A stretch of 49,212 nucleotides of DNA, taken from positions 1 to 49,212 of the IMG/VR virus record IMGVR_UViG_3300025282_000054; one strand, given 5' to 3'. Positions 37,785 to 45,900 of this stretch are shown here, in pieces. The stretch comes from a virus. The notes below the pieces were generated by a model. That model saw only the letters and a program-made list of their open reading frames with translations. It had not been told where the DNA came from and made no database searches. The position numbers were made by a program, and so were the translations under genes. The stretch's first letter is position 1. Every line of letters starts with the position of its first letter.

Positions 37785-38732
37785 ATGAGCAGTCATCTTA
37801 CGGCAAAGGAAGCTGAACCCGGGTCGGGTGTCAAGTTTGATCATCCGGCTGAAGCGGATCACAAAGTTACGGTAGTCGACCGAGAGGCTGGCTCGGTAGT
37901 CTGTGAGCCGAAGCGAGACAAGGTAGCGATTATTGGCTTTGCCACATCGAGTCGAGACCTTGCGCCGTTCGACGATCCTGACTATGAGATTTGGACGTTG
38001 AATCAGTTATACCGCCATGTGCCACGCGCCACGCGCCACTTCGACATTCATTGCAACTGGGATGAGGACAACGTGGAAGGAACTGACCATCGCGGTTGGA
38101 TTCGAGAGTCCCCGATTCCTGTTTACATGATGGAGGCACACGACGAGTTCCCGAACGCCGTGCGATATCCGATCGACAGGGTGATTGCCGATGCTGGCAT
38201 TGATTATTTTACGAGCACCGTAGCTTTTGAAGTTGGGCTGGCGATGGTCGAGGGCTTTAAGGAGATATCTCTCTACGGCATCGACCTTATCGTTGGGACT
38301 GAATATAGCGTCCAAAAAGCCTGTCTTGAGTTTTGGCTGGGCATGGCCCATGCGCGCGGAATCAACGTTCGCATTCCCGGCGAGTCCGCGCTTCTGAAGC
38401 AGGCGTATCGTTATGGCTACGAACGTGAACCAAGCTGGGGACCGCTCCAGATGTCAGAGGTCGTTAGGCGCATCGAATACCTGAGCACCGAACGTAACAA
38501 GAAAATGGCGCTAATCAATGCACTGGATGGGGCGCTTGCCGAAGACGAGCGGTGGTACATCAAAAAGATGAACGACCTCACACCGGAGGAACGCATGAAA
38601 GCCTTAACCGAACAGCGCGGTGAGGCGATGGCATCGTTAGCTACTATCGACGGAGCCATACAGGAAACAACGTATTGGCGCGACCTGTATACGTTACGTG
38701 GTCGCGGCGCAGCCGTTAACTCGATGATCTAA
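37785..38732 (+). CDS. MptE/MAF-like Rossmann-type protein, paralogue 2
   Basis: A protein of 315 aa with AGGAGGAAGG upstream of ATG 37785. It repeats the blocks of the 33116 protein: DKVAIIGFATSSRDLAPF, EIWTLNQLY, HFDIHCNW, SPIPVYMMEA, FTSTVAFEVGLAMVEGFKEISLYGIDL and FWLGMAHARGINVRIPG, with an extra C-terminal helical region (residues about 225-315). Paralogy with 33116 is clear by eye. It lies between the capsid and connector genes. It may be a virion or assembly enzyme with a nucleotide-binding Rossmann-like fold; glycosyl transfer is conceivable given the sugar cluster, but unproven. Confidence 0.55.
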   Translation: MSSHLTAKEAEPGSGVKFDHPAEADHKVTVVDREAGSVVCEPKRDKVAIIGFATSSRDLAPFDDPDYEIWTLNQLYRHVPRATRHFDIHCNWDEDNVEGTDHRGWIRESPIPVYMMEAHDEFPNAVRYPIDRVIADAGIDYFTSTVAFEVGLAMVEGFKEISLYGIDLIVGTEYSVQKACLEFWLGMAHARGINVRIPGESALLKQAYRYGYEREPSWGPLQMSEVVRRIEYLSTERNKKMALINALDGALAEDERWYIKKMNDLTPEERMKALTEQRGEAMASLATIDGAIQETTYWRDLYTLRGRGAAVNSMI

Positions 38733-38740
38733 GGCGGGTC

Positions 38741-39406
38741 ATGATATCGGTATGCACCAGCAGTACGGAAAACCAGTTGGCGAGTCTGGGCGATCTAATG
38801 GTCATGCTCGGAGCGACGGCGTCATCGTCAGGCATGGATCTGTCGCTGACGCAAGCGTCGGACTGGGCCAGCAGGTATGTGGGCTACGAGCTACGTCGTC
38901 AGGTCTACGAGGAGACGGTCGCGAGCTACGGGAGCCAGTATCTGATTGTCAGCCGCACGCCAATCCTGTCGGTGCAGCGATTCTTCGACAGCACCAGCAC
39001 GGGAGACGCGACCGAGTTTCAGTCGAGCGAGTACCGAGTTGCGGACCCCGAGGCTGGATTTATCGGGCGCGATCAAGGTTTCCGCTGGACCGCTCAGGAG
39101 ATGTGGAATCTTGGCAAGTACGTGAAGCCCGGAAGCGAACTGCATCCGTGGCTCGTCGTGTATGAGGCGGGGTATCAGTTTCCTGAAACCAGCAGCACGG
39201 ATGCGAAGTGGGCGACAACCACTACGGCGAACACGCTCCCGCCGACGATTGAACGTGCCGTGTTGTTGAGGGCGGCGGAAATGTATCAGGGATCGTCTGG
39301 GGTGAAGTCCATGAAGGTCGGTCCGTTGTCTGTTACGTATTCCAGTGAAGGACAAGACACGCCAGAGGCGTTGTTGCGTCCGTTCTTGCGAGTAACGGTG
39401 ACCTGA
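38741..39406 (+). CDS. head-tail connector (gp6-like adaptor)
   Basis: A protein of 221 aa. SLTQASDWASRYVGYELRRQVYEETVASYG is a helical connector pattern (DxxxxxxSxxIxxYxxR-type), followed by a variable beta insertion and IERAVLLRAAEMYQ then GPLSVTYSSE. It matches the HK97 gp6/SPP1 gp15-type adaptor. It lies before the head-closure-like gene, whose start overlaps its stop. Confidence 0.7.
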   Translation: MISVCTSSTENQLASLGDLMVMLGATASSSGMDLSLTQASDWASRYVGYELRRQVYEETVASYGSQYLIVSRTPILSVQRFFDSTSTGDATEFQSSEYRVADPEAGFIGRDQGFRWTAQEMWNLGKYVKPGSELHPWLVVYEAGYQFPETSSTDAKWATTTTANTLPPTIERAVLLRAAEMYQGSSGVKSMKVGPLSVTYSSEGQDTPEALLRPFLRVTVT

Positions 39407-39753
39407 TGTTTAACGTCAACGTCTTTGCCCCGCTAATGCGCCAGAGCATAAGTGTCTCTCCGTTCCAAAGCTACGATGCGTACGGCGATGCCAGCTACGG
39501 ATCGGCGGTGCAGTACGAAGCAGCGGTCGTTGGGAAGTCAGAAAAGGTGCTCGGTGCTGATGGGCAAGAGGTAGTGAGTCGCCAGACCGTGTATCTCAAG
39601 TCCGACGCGCCATTGCGACCTGAAGACCAAATCACGTTATCGACTGGCGATGTCGGATCGACCGAGAGTTATGCTATCAACCCAACAATTATTTCTATTG
39701 GCCGTTTTCCCTTTGGTGGAACGCAGGGCTGCACGGTAGTTTACCTGAAGTAA
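39406..39753 (+). CDS. head closure/head-tail joining protein
   Basis: A protein of 115 aa; ATG 39406 overlaps the previous TGA. Beta-rich with KSEKVLGADGQEVVSRQTVYLKSDAPLRPEDQITL, the small-barrel pattern of gp16-like stopper proteins. Order (connector, stopper, then gp10-like, tail terminator) fits. Confidence 0.65.
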   Translation: MFNVNVFAPLMRQSISVSPFQSYDAYGDASYGSAVQYEAAVVGKSEKVLGADGQEVVSRQTVYLKSDAPLRPEDQITLSTGDVGSTESYAINPTIISIGRFPFGGTQGCTVVYLK

Positions 39754-39757
39754 AAAC

Positions 39758-40033
39758 ATGGCTAACACACTAACCATTCGGGTGTCCTCTGGGTCAATCG
39801 ACCGACTCGATGCTCTCTGTAAATCCAGCGGGCTGACTCGCGGCGATGCCCTGTCGTGGATTCTTGAAGAAACAGGTCGACCGTCTATTCCAAAGCGAGG
39901 CAAGGCCAGTCGTTCTGAGCCAGTGTCGTTGACGATTTCCGATGCCGCGCACTCGACCCTTAATGCGGTGGTCGCAGCGAATGAGGCAAGCGTAAGCGTG
40001 GTTGTGGAGGCGTATCTCGCCAGAGACTACTGA
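39758..40033 (+). CDS. ribbon-helix-helix-like protein in the head-tail block
   Basis: A protein of 91 aa. Two similar halves: LTIRVSSGSIDRLDALCKSSGLTRGDALSWILE and VSLTISDAAHSTLNAVVAANEASVSVVVEAYLA, each a strand plus two helices as in Arc/MetJ RHH domains; the protein thus looks like a tandem RHH. Unusual in a connector operon; may be a regulator or a small structural part. The stop overlaps the next start. Confidence 0.55.
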   Translation: MANTLTIRVSSGSIDRLDALCKSSGLTRGDALSWILEETGRPSIPKRGKASRSEPVSLTISDAAHSTLNAVVAANEASVSVVVEAYLARDY

Positions 40034-40482
40034 TGGCTAAAGCTGGCAAGGTCAAGGTCACTGTCGTTAACAGTCTCAAGACGGGACTTCAGGCACTCGC
40101 AACCAAGGTGCCTGTGTTCGCGGCGCAGGCCTTGAACGAGGAAGCCGAAGAAACGATGCGCGTCTCCAAGCTCATCACGCCAGTGTCTCACGAGGAAGGC
40201 AAGCCGGGTGGTCGGTTGAGACGCAGTGGTCGGGTGCAACATGCGACGTTTAAGCACTTGGTAGCACGTTTGACGTTTGGAACAGATTACGCAATATACG
40301 TCCATGAAATTCCAGCGCCTCCAGAGAAATCGTCGCCGGGTGGACGTTCGGCAACGCATGAACAGCCGACCAGTTGGAAGTTTTTGGAGATTCCAATCAA
40401 CCATCGCGCCAAGACGTTTGACGCACGTATCGGTGCGACTATTTATGCCAAGATTGCGAAGGCCAAGTTGGGGAAGGGATAG
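40033..40482 (+). CDS. HK97 gp10-like neck protein
   Basis: A protein of 149 aa. LKTGLQALATKVPVFAAQALNEEAEETMRVSKLITP and RLTFGTDYAIYVHE match the gp10-family pattern, where a Tyr-His (Y-A-x-x-V-H-E) block follows the variable middle. It takes part in the head-tail interface. It overlaps the previous stop by 1 nt. Confidence 0.7.
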   Translation: MAKAGKVKVTVVNSLKTGLQALATKVPVFAAQALNEEAEETMRVSKLITPVSHEEGKPGGRLRRSGRVQHATFKHLVARLTFGTDYAIYVHEIPAPPEKSSPGGRSATHEQPTSWKFLEIPINHRAKTFDARIGATIYAKIAKAKLGKG

Positions 40483-40485
40483 GAC

Positions 40486-40881
40486 ATGTTGCTGGATGAC
40501 ATCTCCGATCTCCTCTCGACTGGCGGGGTAACGACCTCAATCTATAAAGGCTTTATGCCAGAGCAACCGAACGAGGCGTTTATCCTGACGGAGACAGGAG
40601 GACGTGGGCCTATACATGCGATGGCATCTGGCCCGGGCGAAGCAAAGCTGGAGATAGCGGGACTGCAGGTGATTCGTCGGTCTCCGAGTTACCAGACCGC
40701 GCGTGACGGTATGCAGACGGTAATGGATTTACTGGACGGCTTGACCGAAAGGACTATCAACTCCACGCGATACTCCTACGTCGAAGCGCAACAAACGCCG
40801 ATGTCTCTCGGTCGAGATAAATCGGAACGTTCCATGCTGTCGGTAAACTTCCTTGCGTGGAAGGATCTTTCAACGGGGTGA
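40486..40881 (+). CDS. tail terminator-like protein
   Basis: A protein of 131 aa. LLDDISDLLSTGGVTTSIYKGFMPEQPNEAFILTETGG and LQVIRRSPSYQTARDGMQTVMDLLDGL match the tail-completion (gpU/DUF3168-like) pattern of small alpha/beta proteins. Its place just before the tail tube genes fits a terminator capping the tail. Confidence 0.7.
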   Translation: MLLDDISDLLSTGGVTTSIYKGFMPEQPNEAFILTETGGRGPIHAMASGPGEAKLEIAGLQVIRRSPSYQTARDGMQTVMDLLDGLTERTINSTRYSYVEAQQTPMSLGRDKSERSMLSVNFLAWKDLSTG

Positions 40882-40884
40882 TAC

Positions 40885-41280
40885 ATGGCGACAGTAATTT
40901 ATACCGATGCGAAATTCTTCCTCGGTGGATTCAATTTAAGCGCAGACCATAACGAGATCGGTTTGGACTACTCGTCGGAAACTCTTGATGTCACCACGAT
41001 GGGAGACTCGACGAGAATACGGACTGGCGGACTGGATACTGCCACTGTTAATGGCAATGGATTTTGGAACGGTGGCGCAGGGAACGCGGACGATGCGTTG
41101 TTTGGTCTTGTCGGAGAGGATCAAAAAGTCCTAACGTTGTTTCCTGATGGCATCGTGGAAGGAACGGACACGCTTAAGGGCTATGCAATGAAGTCCGTGC
41201 TGGCGTCTTACAACATCGGCAATACCGTCGGCGACATGATGACGTTCTCCATTACAGCCGAGAGCGCAGGCACCGACTAA
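40885..41280 (+). CDS. tail tube-like protein A
   Basis: A protein of 131 aa. Beta-rich with VIYTDAKFFLGGFNLSADHNEI, then MGDSTRIRTGGLDTATVNG and SVLASYNIGNT. It shares the start pattern (MATxxYT), the LSAxxxE and the MGDSTRxRxGGL block with the gene at 41677, so the two are paralogues. Major tail tube function is inferred from order and fold type. Confidence 0.6.
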   Translation: MATVIYTDAKFFLGGFNLSADHNEIGLDYSSETLDVTTMGDSTRIRTGGLDTATVNGNGFWNGGAGNADDALFGLVGEDQKVLTLFPDGIVEGTDTLKGYAMKSVLASYNIGNTVGDMMTFSITAESAGTD

Positions 41281-41291
41281 GGGAGAGACAT

Positions 41292-41663
41292 ATGGCGATC
41301 ATTAGATCGGTGCCGCTAAAGGATGCGACAACTACGGCGATGACCTCATGCGGCGTGGGTACGGCCTACGACGTTGGGGCAGTTACGGCAGGCGAAAAAC
41401 TCTATGGTGGCCTACACATCCTGTCGTCTTCGACAGGTGCGCTAGTGGTTAGGATTCAAGGCTCATCGTCTAGTGGATTTGGTGCTGGTAAGTTTACGAG
41501 CCATATTGCGTTTACCAGTCAGACATCCCTCGGTGCACAGTGGGCAAACCCGCTAAGCACCTCGACGATTACATCGACCGATAGGCAGTTCTGGCGAGCG
41601 GAGTGGGGCATGACAACGAGCGGAGAGAGTTACAAGTTCCTGCCGTGGATGGGTATCCAATAA
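41292..41663 (+). CDS. tail-block hypothetical protein (123 aa)
   Basis: ATG 41292, 12 bp after the preceding gene, with GGGAGAGACAT upstream. Ser/Thr/Gly-rich and beta-type (GALVVRIQGSSSSGFGAGKFTSHIAF). It lies between the two tail-tube-like paralogues, so it may be a tube decoration or a small structural partner. No family is recognised. Confidence 0.6.
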   Translation: MAIIRSVPLKDATTTAMTSCGVGTAYDVGAVTAGEKLYGGLHILSSSTGALVVRIQGSSSSGFGAGKFTSHIAFTSQTSLGAQWANPLSTSTITSTDRQFWRAEWGMTTSGESYKFLPWMGIQ

Positions 41664-41676
41664 CGAGGTAAAGACG

Positions 41677-42090
41677 ATGGCAACACTGGTATACACAAAC
41701 GCATTCATTCAGATCAACGCGGTTGACCTCTCGGCGCACGCCTCTGAGGTTAGTCTGAACTACGCTTCGGAAATGCAGGACGAGACAGCGATGGGCGATT
41801 CGACCCGAGTTAGGAAAGGCGGGTTGAAGGATTGGTCTGTTGACGTAACGTGGCATCAGGACTTTGCTGCTGGTGCCGTCGACGCGACCTTGTTCTCGCT
41901 GGTCGGAACGACCGTGTGCATGGAGATGCGACCGCAGAACATTTGCTCCACTGCGATCAATCCCATCTTCAGCGGCATCGGTGTCATTGAGTCCTACAAC
42001 CCGATGGGTGGATCTGTTGGTGCGCTGCTCGATGCGCCAACCACGATTCAGTCAGCGGGGGATCTGTCGCGGGCGACGGCGGCTACCTAG
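41677..42090 (+). CDS. tail tube-like protein B
   Basis: A protein of 137 aa. LVYTNAFIQINAVDLSAHASEVSLNYASE, AMGDSTRVRKGGLKDWSVDVTWHQDF and a beta-rich end. It is the paralogue of the gene at 40885. Duplicated tail tube proteins occur in other long-tailed phages. Confidence 0.62.
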   Translation: MATLVYTNAFIQINAVDLSAHASEVSLNYASEMQDETAMGDSTRVRKGGLKDWSVDVTWHQDFAAGAVDATLFSLVGTTVCMEMRPQNICSTAINPIFSGIGVIESYNPMGGSVGALLDAPTTIQSAGDLSRATAAT

Positions 42091-42377
42091 TGAAAGCCAC
42101 CGGACATACCGGTGAGCTTCGCTTCAAGTATCAGGTTGCTGTACGTCTCGGCGCGTGGACTGTTGAGCCGGTGGTCGGCACGTCCGGCCACCGGTTTCGT
42201 TTATCAGCGGAGGTCGTGGAGGATAGAGATCCGTGGACGCAGCGTCGTCCGTTGGATTTGTATCTGGCCTTCGGTGGTTCGATGTGGGTCTGGCACAAAG
42301 TGGACCCAGACGATATCGTCTCTGTCATCGACCTAGAACTACACGGAACACCCACCATCTTACAGAGGAGTAACTAA
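42090..42377 (+). CDS. small tail-block protein (95 aa)
   Basis: GTG 42090 overlaps the previous TAG and the stop overlaps the next ATG. Beta-rich (FKYQVAVRLGAWTVEPVVG) with WTQRRPLDLYLAFGGSMWVWHKV. It lies between the tube proteins and the tail chaperone. No family is recognised. Confidence 0.6.
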   Translation: MKATGHTGELRFKYQVAVRLGAWTVEPVVGTSGHRFRLSAEVVEDRDPWTQRRPLDLYLAFGGSMWVWHKVDPDDIVSVIDLELHGTPTILQRSN

Positions 42378-42811
42378 TGGGAAATCCTTGGTCAGTAGAA
42401 CCAGAAGAGGAACAGATCGAATTGGTGTGGACAGACGGCAGTATCGAGCGTCCGTTCTGGATCATGGTCAAGAAACGTCTGACCATCGGCGAGAGTCGCA
42501 AGATGCTGAAGTCCATCAGCAAGGTCCACAGCAAATTAAAGGGTCAAGGTCGTGAAGCGGAAGCGCCTGAAGCGCAGTTCGACTGGACCGAGTATTCGTT
42601 CGCCAGAGCGATGACCTACATGATTGATTGGTCGCTGGCTGACGATAAAGGCAACAAGATGCAACTCAACCGCGCCAACATCGAATCGTTGAACCAAGAG
42701 GTGTTCGACATCATCGACAAGGCGATTGATCAACACGATACGAATGTGGCGAGTCGTGAATCAAAAAAAACCAGCGCTGGTGGAACGACGCCCAAGCAGA
42801 CATCAGCGTGA
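42377..42811 (+). CDS. tail assembly chaperone, unshifted product (G-like)
   Basis: A protein of 144 aa. An acidic N-terminus (MGNPWSVEPEEEQIEL) is followed by a helical chaperone-type body (KKRLTIGESRKMLKSISKVH, YSFARAMTYMIDWSL). It precedes the tape measure gene, the standard place for the lambda gpG counterpart. A poly-A slippery site at 42763-42769 near its 3' end gives the longer form by -1 frameshift (42377..42939). Confidence 0.75.
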   Translation: MGNPWSVEPEEEQIELVWTDGSIERPFWIMVKKRLTIGESRKMLKSISKVHSKLKGQGREAEAPEAQFDWTEYSFARAMTYMIDWSLADDKGNKMQLNRANIESLNQEVFDIIDKAIDQHDTNVASRESKKTSAGGTTPKQTSA

Positions 42812-42939
42812 TGAAACGAATGGGTTGGTCGTGGCCGGAATACTGTGCGCTTCCGGTCACGTACCTGCCGCCGCTGATTGAATACATCAAGCGGTGCGAC
42901 AACGAACAACGTCGGGCGAACAAAGCGAGGCGACGGTAA
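42377..42939 (+). CDS. tail assembly chaperone, -1 frameshift product (GT-like)
   Basis: The same start as the unshifted protein, with a -1 shift at A AAA AAA (42763-42769). Translation then continues AAC CAG CGC TGG TGG... to TAA 42937-42939, giving about 187 aa. The shifted part contains NQRWWNDAQADIS, MGWSWPEYCALPVTYLPP and a basic helical end, the usual Trp/Pro-rich character of GT tails. The codons after the shift read without a stop for 56 residues. Frameshift rate unknown. Confidence 0.75.
42763..42769 (+). promoter_or_regulatory. slippery heptamer for -1 ribosomal frameshift
   Basis: A AAA AAA in frame-0 reading (TCA AAA AAA ACC), part of an 8-A run (42763-42770). It matches the X XXY YYZ rule, and the -1 frame is open to 42939. 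Confidence 0.75.
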
Positions 42940-42945
42940 AGGACT

Positions 42946-45900
42946 ATGGCTGAAGTAGGCAGAATACAAGCCATCATCGAACTAAAGAATCGGATGTCCG
43001 GCCAATTGAAAAAGGCCATGAAGGACACCGAGACGTTTCAGTCGAAGATGGACAAGATGGGTCAAACGGCGACCCGTGTTGGCGGTGCGATGGCCGCAGG
43101 TATCACTGCACCCTTGGCTCTCATGGCCACGCAGTCCATTAAGACCTTTTCGACATTTGAAAAAGAGATGTCCGGTGTGGCCGCTGTGACCGGCGCGACT
43201 GGTGAGGACTTCGGCAAATTAGAAGGACTCGCTAAGAAGATGGGTGAAACCACTATATTTACAGCCTCGCAGTCGGCCGAGGCAATGCGGGCCTTTGGGC
43301 TTGCTGGTTTCGAGACAGACGAGATCATATCGGCACTGGGTCCCACGCTGAACCTTGCCGCGGCAGGGTCAATGTCGATGGGTGCAGCGGCAGACATCGC
43401 CGCGAAGGTCACGAAAGGCTACGGCATAGAAGCCGAAGGCACCGCTGCTGCAATGGACGTCTTGACTAAAGCGTTCACGACAGCGAACACCGATCTTGGC
43501 GAACTGTCTCAGGCATTCAGAATGGTCGGGCCTGTCGCCAAGACGGTCGGAATGTCGTTTGAGAATACAACGGCATCGTTGCAAATTATGGCGAACGCTG
43601 GCTTGACGTCCGGCATGGCAGGTCGTCAACTTCGCCGTGCGCTGTTGAATTTAGTCAAGCCGTCAAGTGAAGCGCAAAAACAACTCGACAAGTTAGGCGT
43701 CGTGACCAATACGGCCGAAGGTCGGATGCGACCGTTCGATCAGATTGTCAGTGAACTTGAACCGCATCTCGCAAACACGGCGGCGATGACCGAAATCTTC
43801 GGCACCATATCGATGCCAGCAATGGTGGAGATCATAGGAGCAGGATCAGATGAACTAAAAAGGATGACGAAAGAGTTAGAAGGAGCGGGAGGCACCGGAC
43901 AGCGTATTGCGGACGTTATGGTCGACAACGTGGCTGGTTCGTTCACGTTGATGCAGAGTGCGGTCGAAGGTGTCTGGCTAGCGATCGGGAAACAGTTGGA
44001 ACCAATCTTGAGACAGTTGTTGAAGGTTGGGACTACTGTGTTTCAGTTCATCAGCGGACGACTGGTGCCAGCGTTTGGGAAACTTAGTCCCACTCTCAAA
44101 ATTATCGTCACGGCGTTAGCTGCCGTCGTTTCCGCAGCTGGCCCACTCATCCTTGCGTTTGGCTTGCTTGCGCCAGCGATACCAGCGATGACCGCCGCCC
44201 TCGCAGCGTTGGCTGGTGCGTTTAGTTTCCCCGTTGTGGCGATTGGCTCGTTGGTCGCTATCATCGGCACATGGATAGCCAGAAGCGAGATGGCACGAGG
44301 ACTGATCCTGAGTCTTGGGAAGTTCTTAATGGGTCTCGGGCGAATAGCCATCGTGGCTGGTGTCGCTATCGTAGATGGCATCGTTAAAGCCCTTACATTA
44401 TTGCTTGATGGGATTGGGTGGTTGATCAAAAAGATCCCCGGCGTTGAAGCAGCCATTAAAGGCCTGACTGGATGGTTGGGCAATTCTGGCGATGCCATGA
44501 TGGATTTTGGGATCGAGACAGAAGAAGCGGCAGAGGTCGCCGAGGATGTTGCACCGATTGTCGATGGCATGAACCTGTCGATGGAGGACTTGGCCGGAAC
44601 GCTCGACAACGACTTGAATCCTGCGACCGAAGAGACGCTTGAAAATTGGGAAAAGATTGCGAAGTCATGGCGAGAAGGTGCGATTCCTGAAGCGAAGGAT
44701 ATGGTTCGGGCGCTGGCGTCTCTTGGTGGTGTCACCAAGCTCACGACCGATGAACAAAAAGCCTTGAACGACACACTCGGTCTGGCGATGACGAAGTACG
44801 ACGCACTGGGTAAAGCGGTGCCGCAAGACATCATGGACACGTGGCTTGCCACGTTGGACATGAGCGAACTGGAGCTGGACTTCGGTGCGGCGTGGAGTGT
44901 CGGTACAGCGTTAGAAGCGCCGACGTGGGATCAGTTGCCGTCGCACGTCACAGACGGGTGGATGCAACTGGGTAAAGGCTTGGTGAAGCTGGTCGAAGAA
45001 GGTGCCGTGCAAGGCGTGGGTGCTGGCGGTGTCATCGGCGGGATGTTACGACAGCCGCCACCGTGGTCAGACATTCGGGAGCAGTACTACACGACCGGTC
45101 AGATGATGGCCGACAACGTCAAGGTAGGATTCGCGGCAAGTGTGGCTTCCATTCCAATGCACATCATCGACGCATTCAAAGGTGGTGGCGGCATTAGTGG
45201 TGGGCTAAAAGCGATAGGCGCACAGTTCGGATCGCAGCTTGGTGGAGACATTGGATCAGCTATCGGTGCGTCGATGGCGATTGACGACACAGGCAAAGCC
45301 AAGGGCGGCATCATTGGATCAATCGCTGGCATGATGGGTCCGATCGGTGCGGCGATTGGTGCGCTGGCTGGACCGATGATCGGCGGCATTATCAAAATGT
45401 TCAAAGCCCCAACGACACAACAACGCATCAAAAAAGTTGGCGAGTCGTGGGGACAGTCACTCAGTAATGGACTGTCGGAGAAGATTGCGAAGACGGCTGA
45501 CCAGTGGGGCGTGTCGGACTGGGGTGCAATGATGACCCACTTGTCCGAGGTGTTTGAAGATGCCGGTGGTGTGATTGAGTTCGGGATGTCTCGTGCCATT
45601 GAGAAGACACGCGACCTCTTTAGTGCAGTGGAGATGGGTGTCCTGTCGACAGACAAAGCGTCCAAGTCGTTTGGTAGTTCGTTTCGCATGATCGCTGACG
45701 AGATAGTGGCGTCGAATGAGATAGCAGGTCGGTCGTTCCTTGAACTGCTGGAACTTCAGAAGCGATTTGGGTTTGAGTCTGCCGAGGTGCTGGAGTTCAT
45801 GCGTGAACAAGGCGACCGTGTGTTCACCGGTCTTGCCGCGATGATCAAGCCACTGGCGAATGAGACAACAGCGCTGACCACCGCATTCAATGAGAACGCC

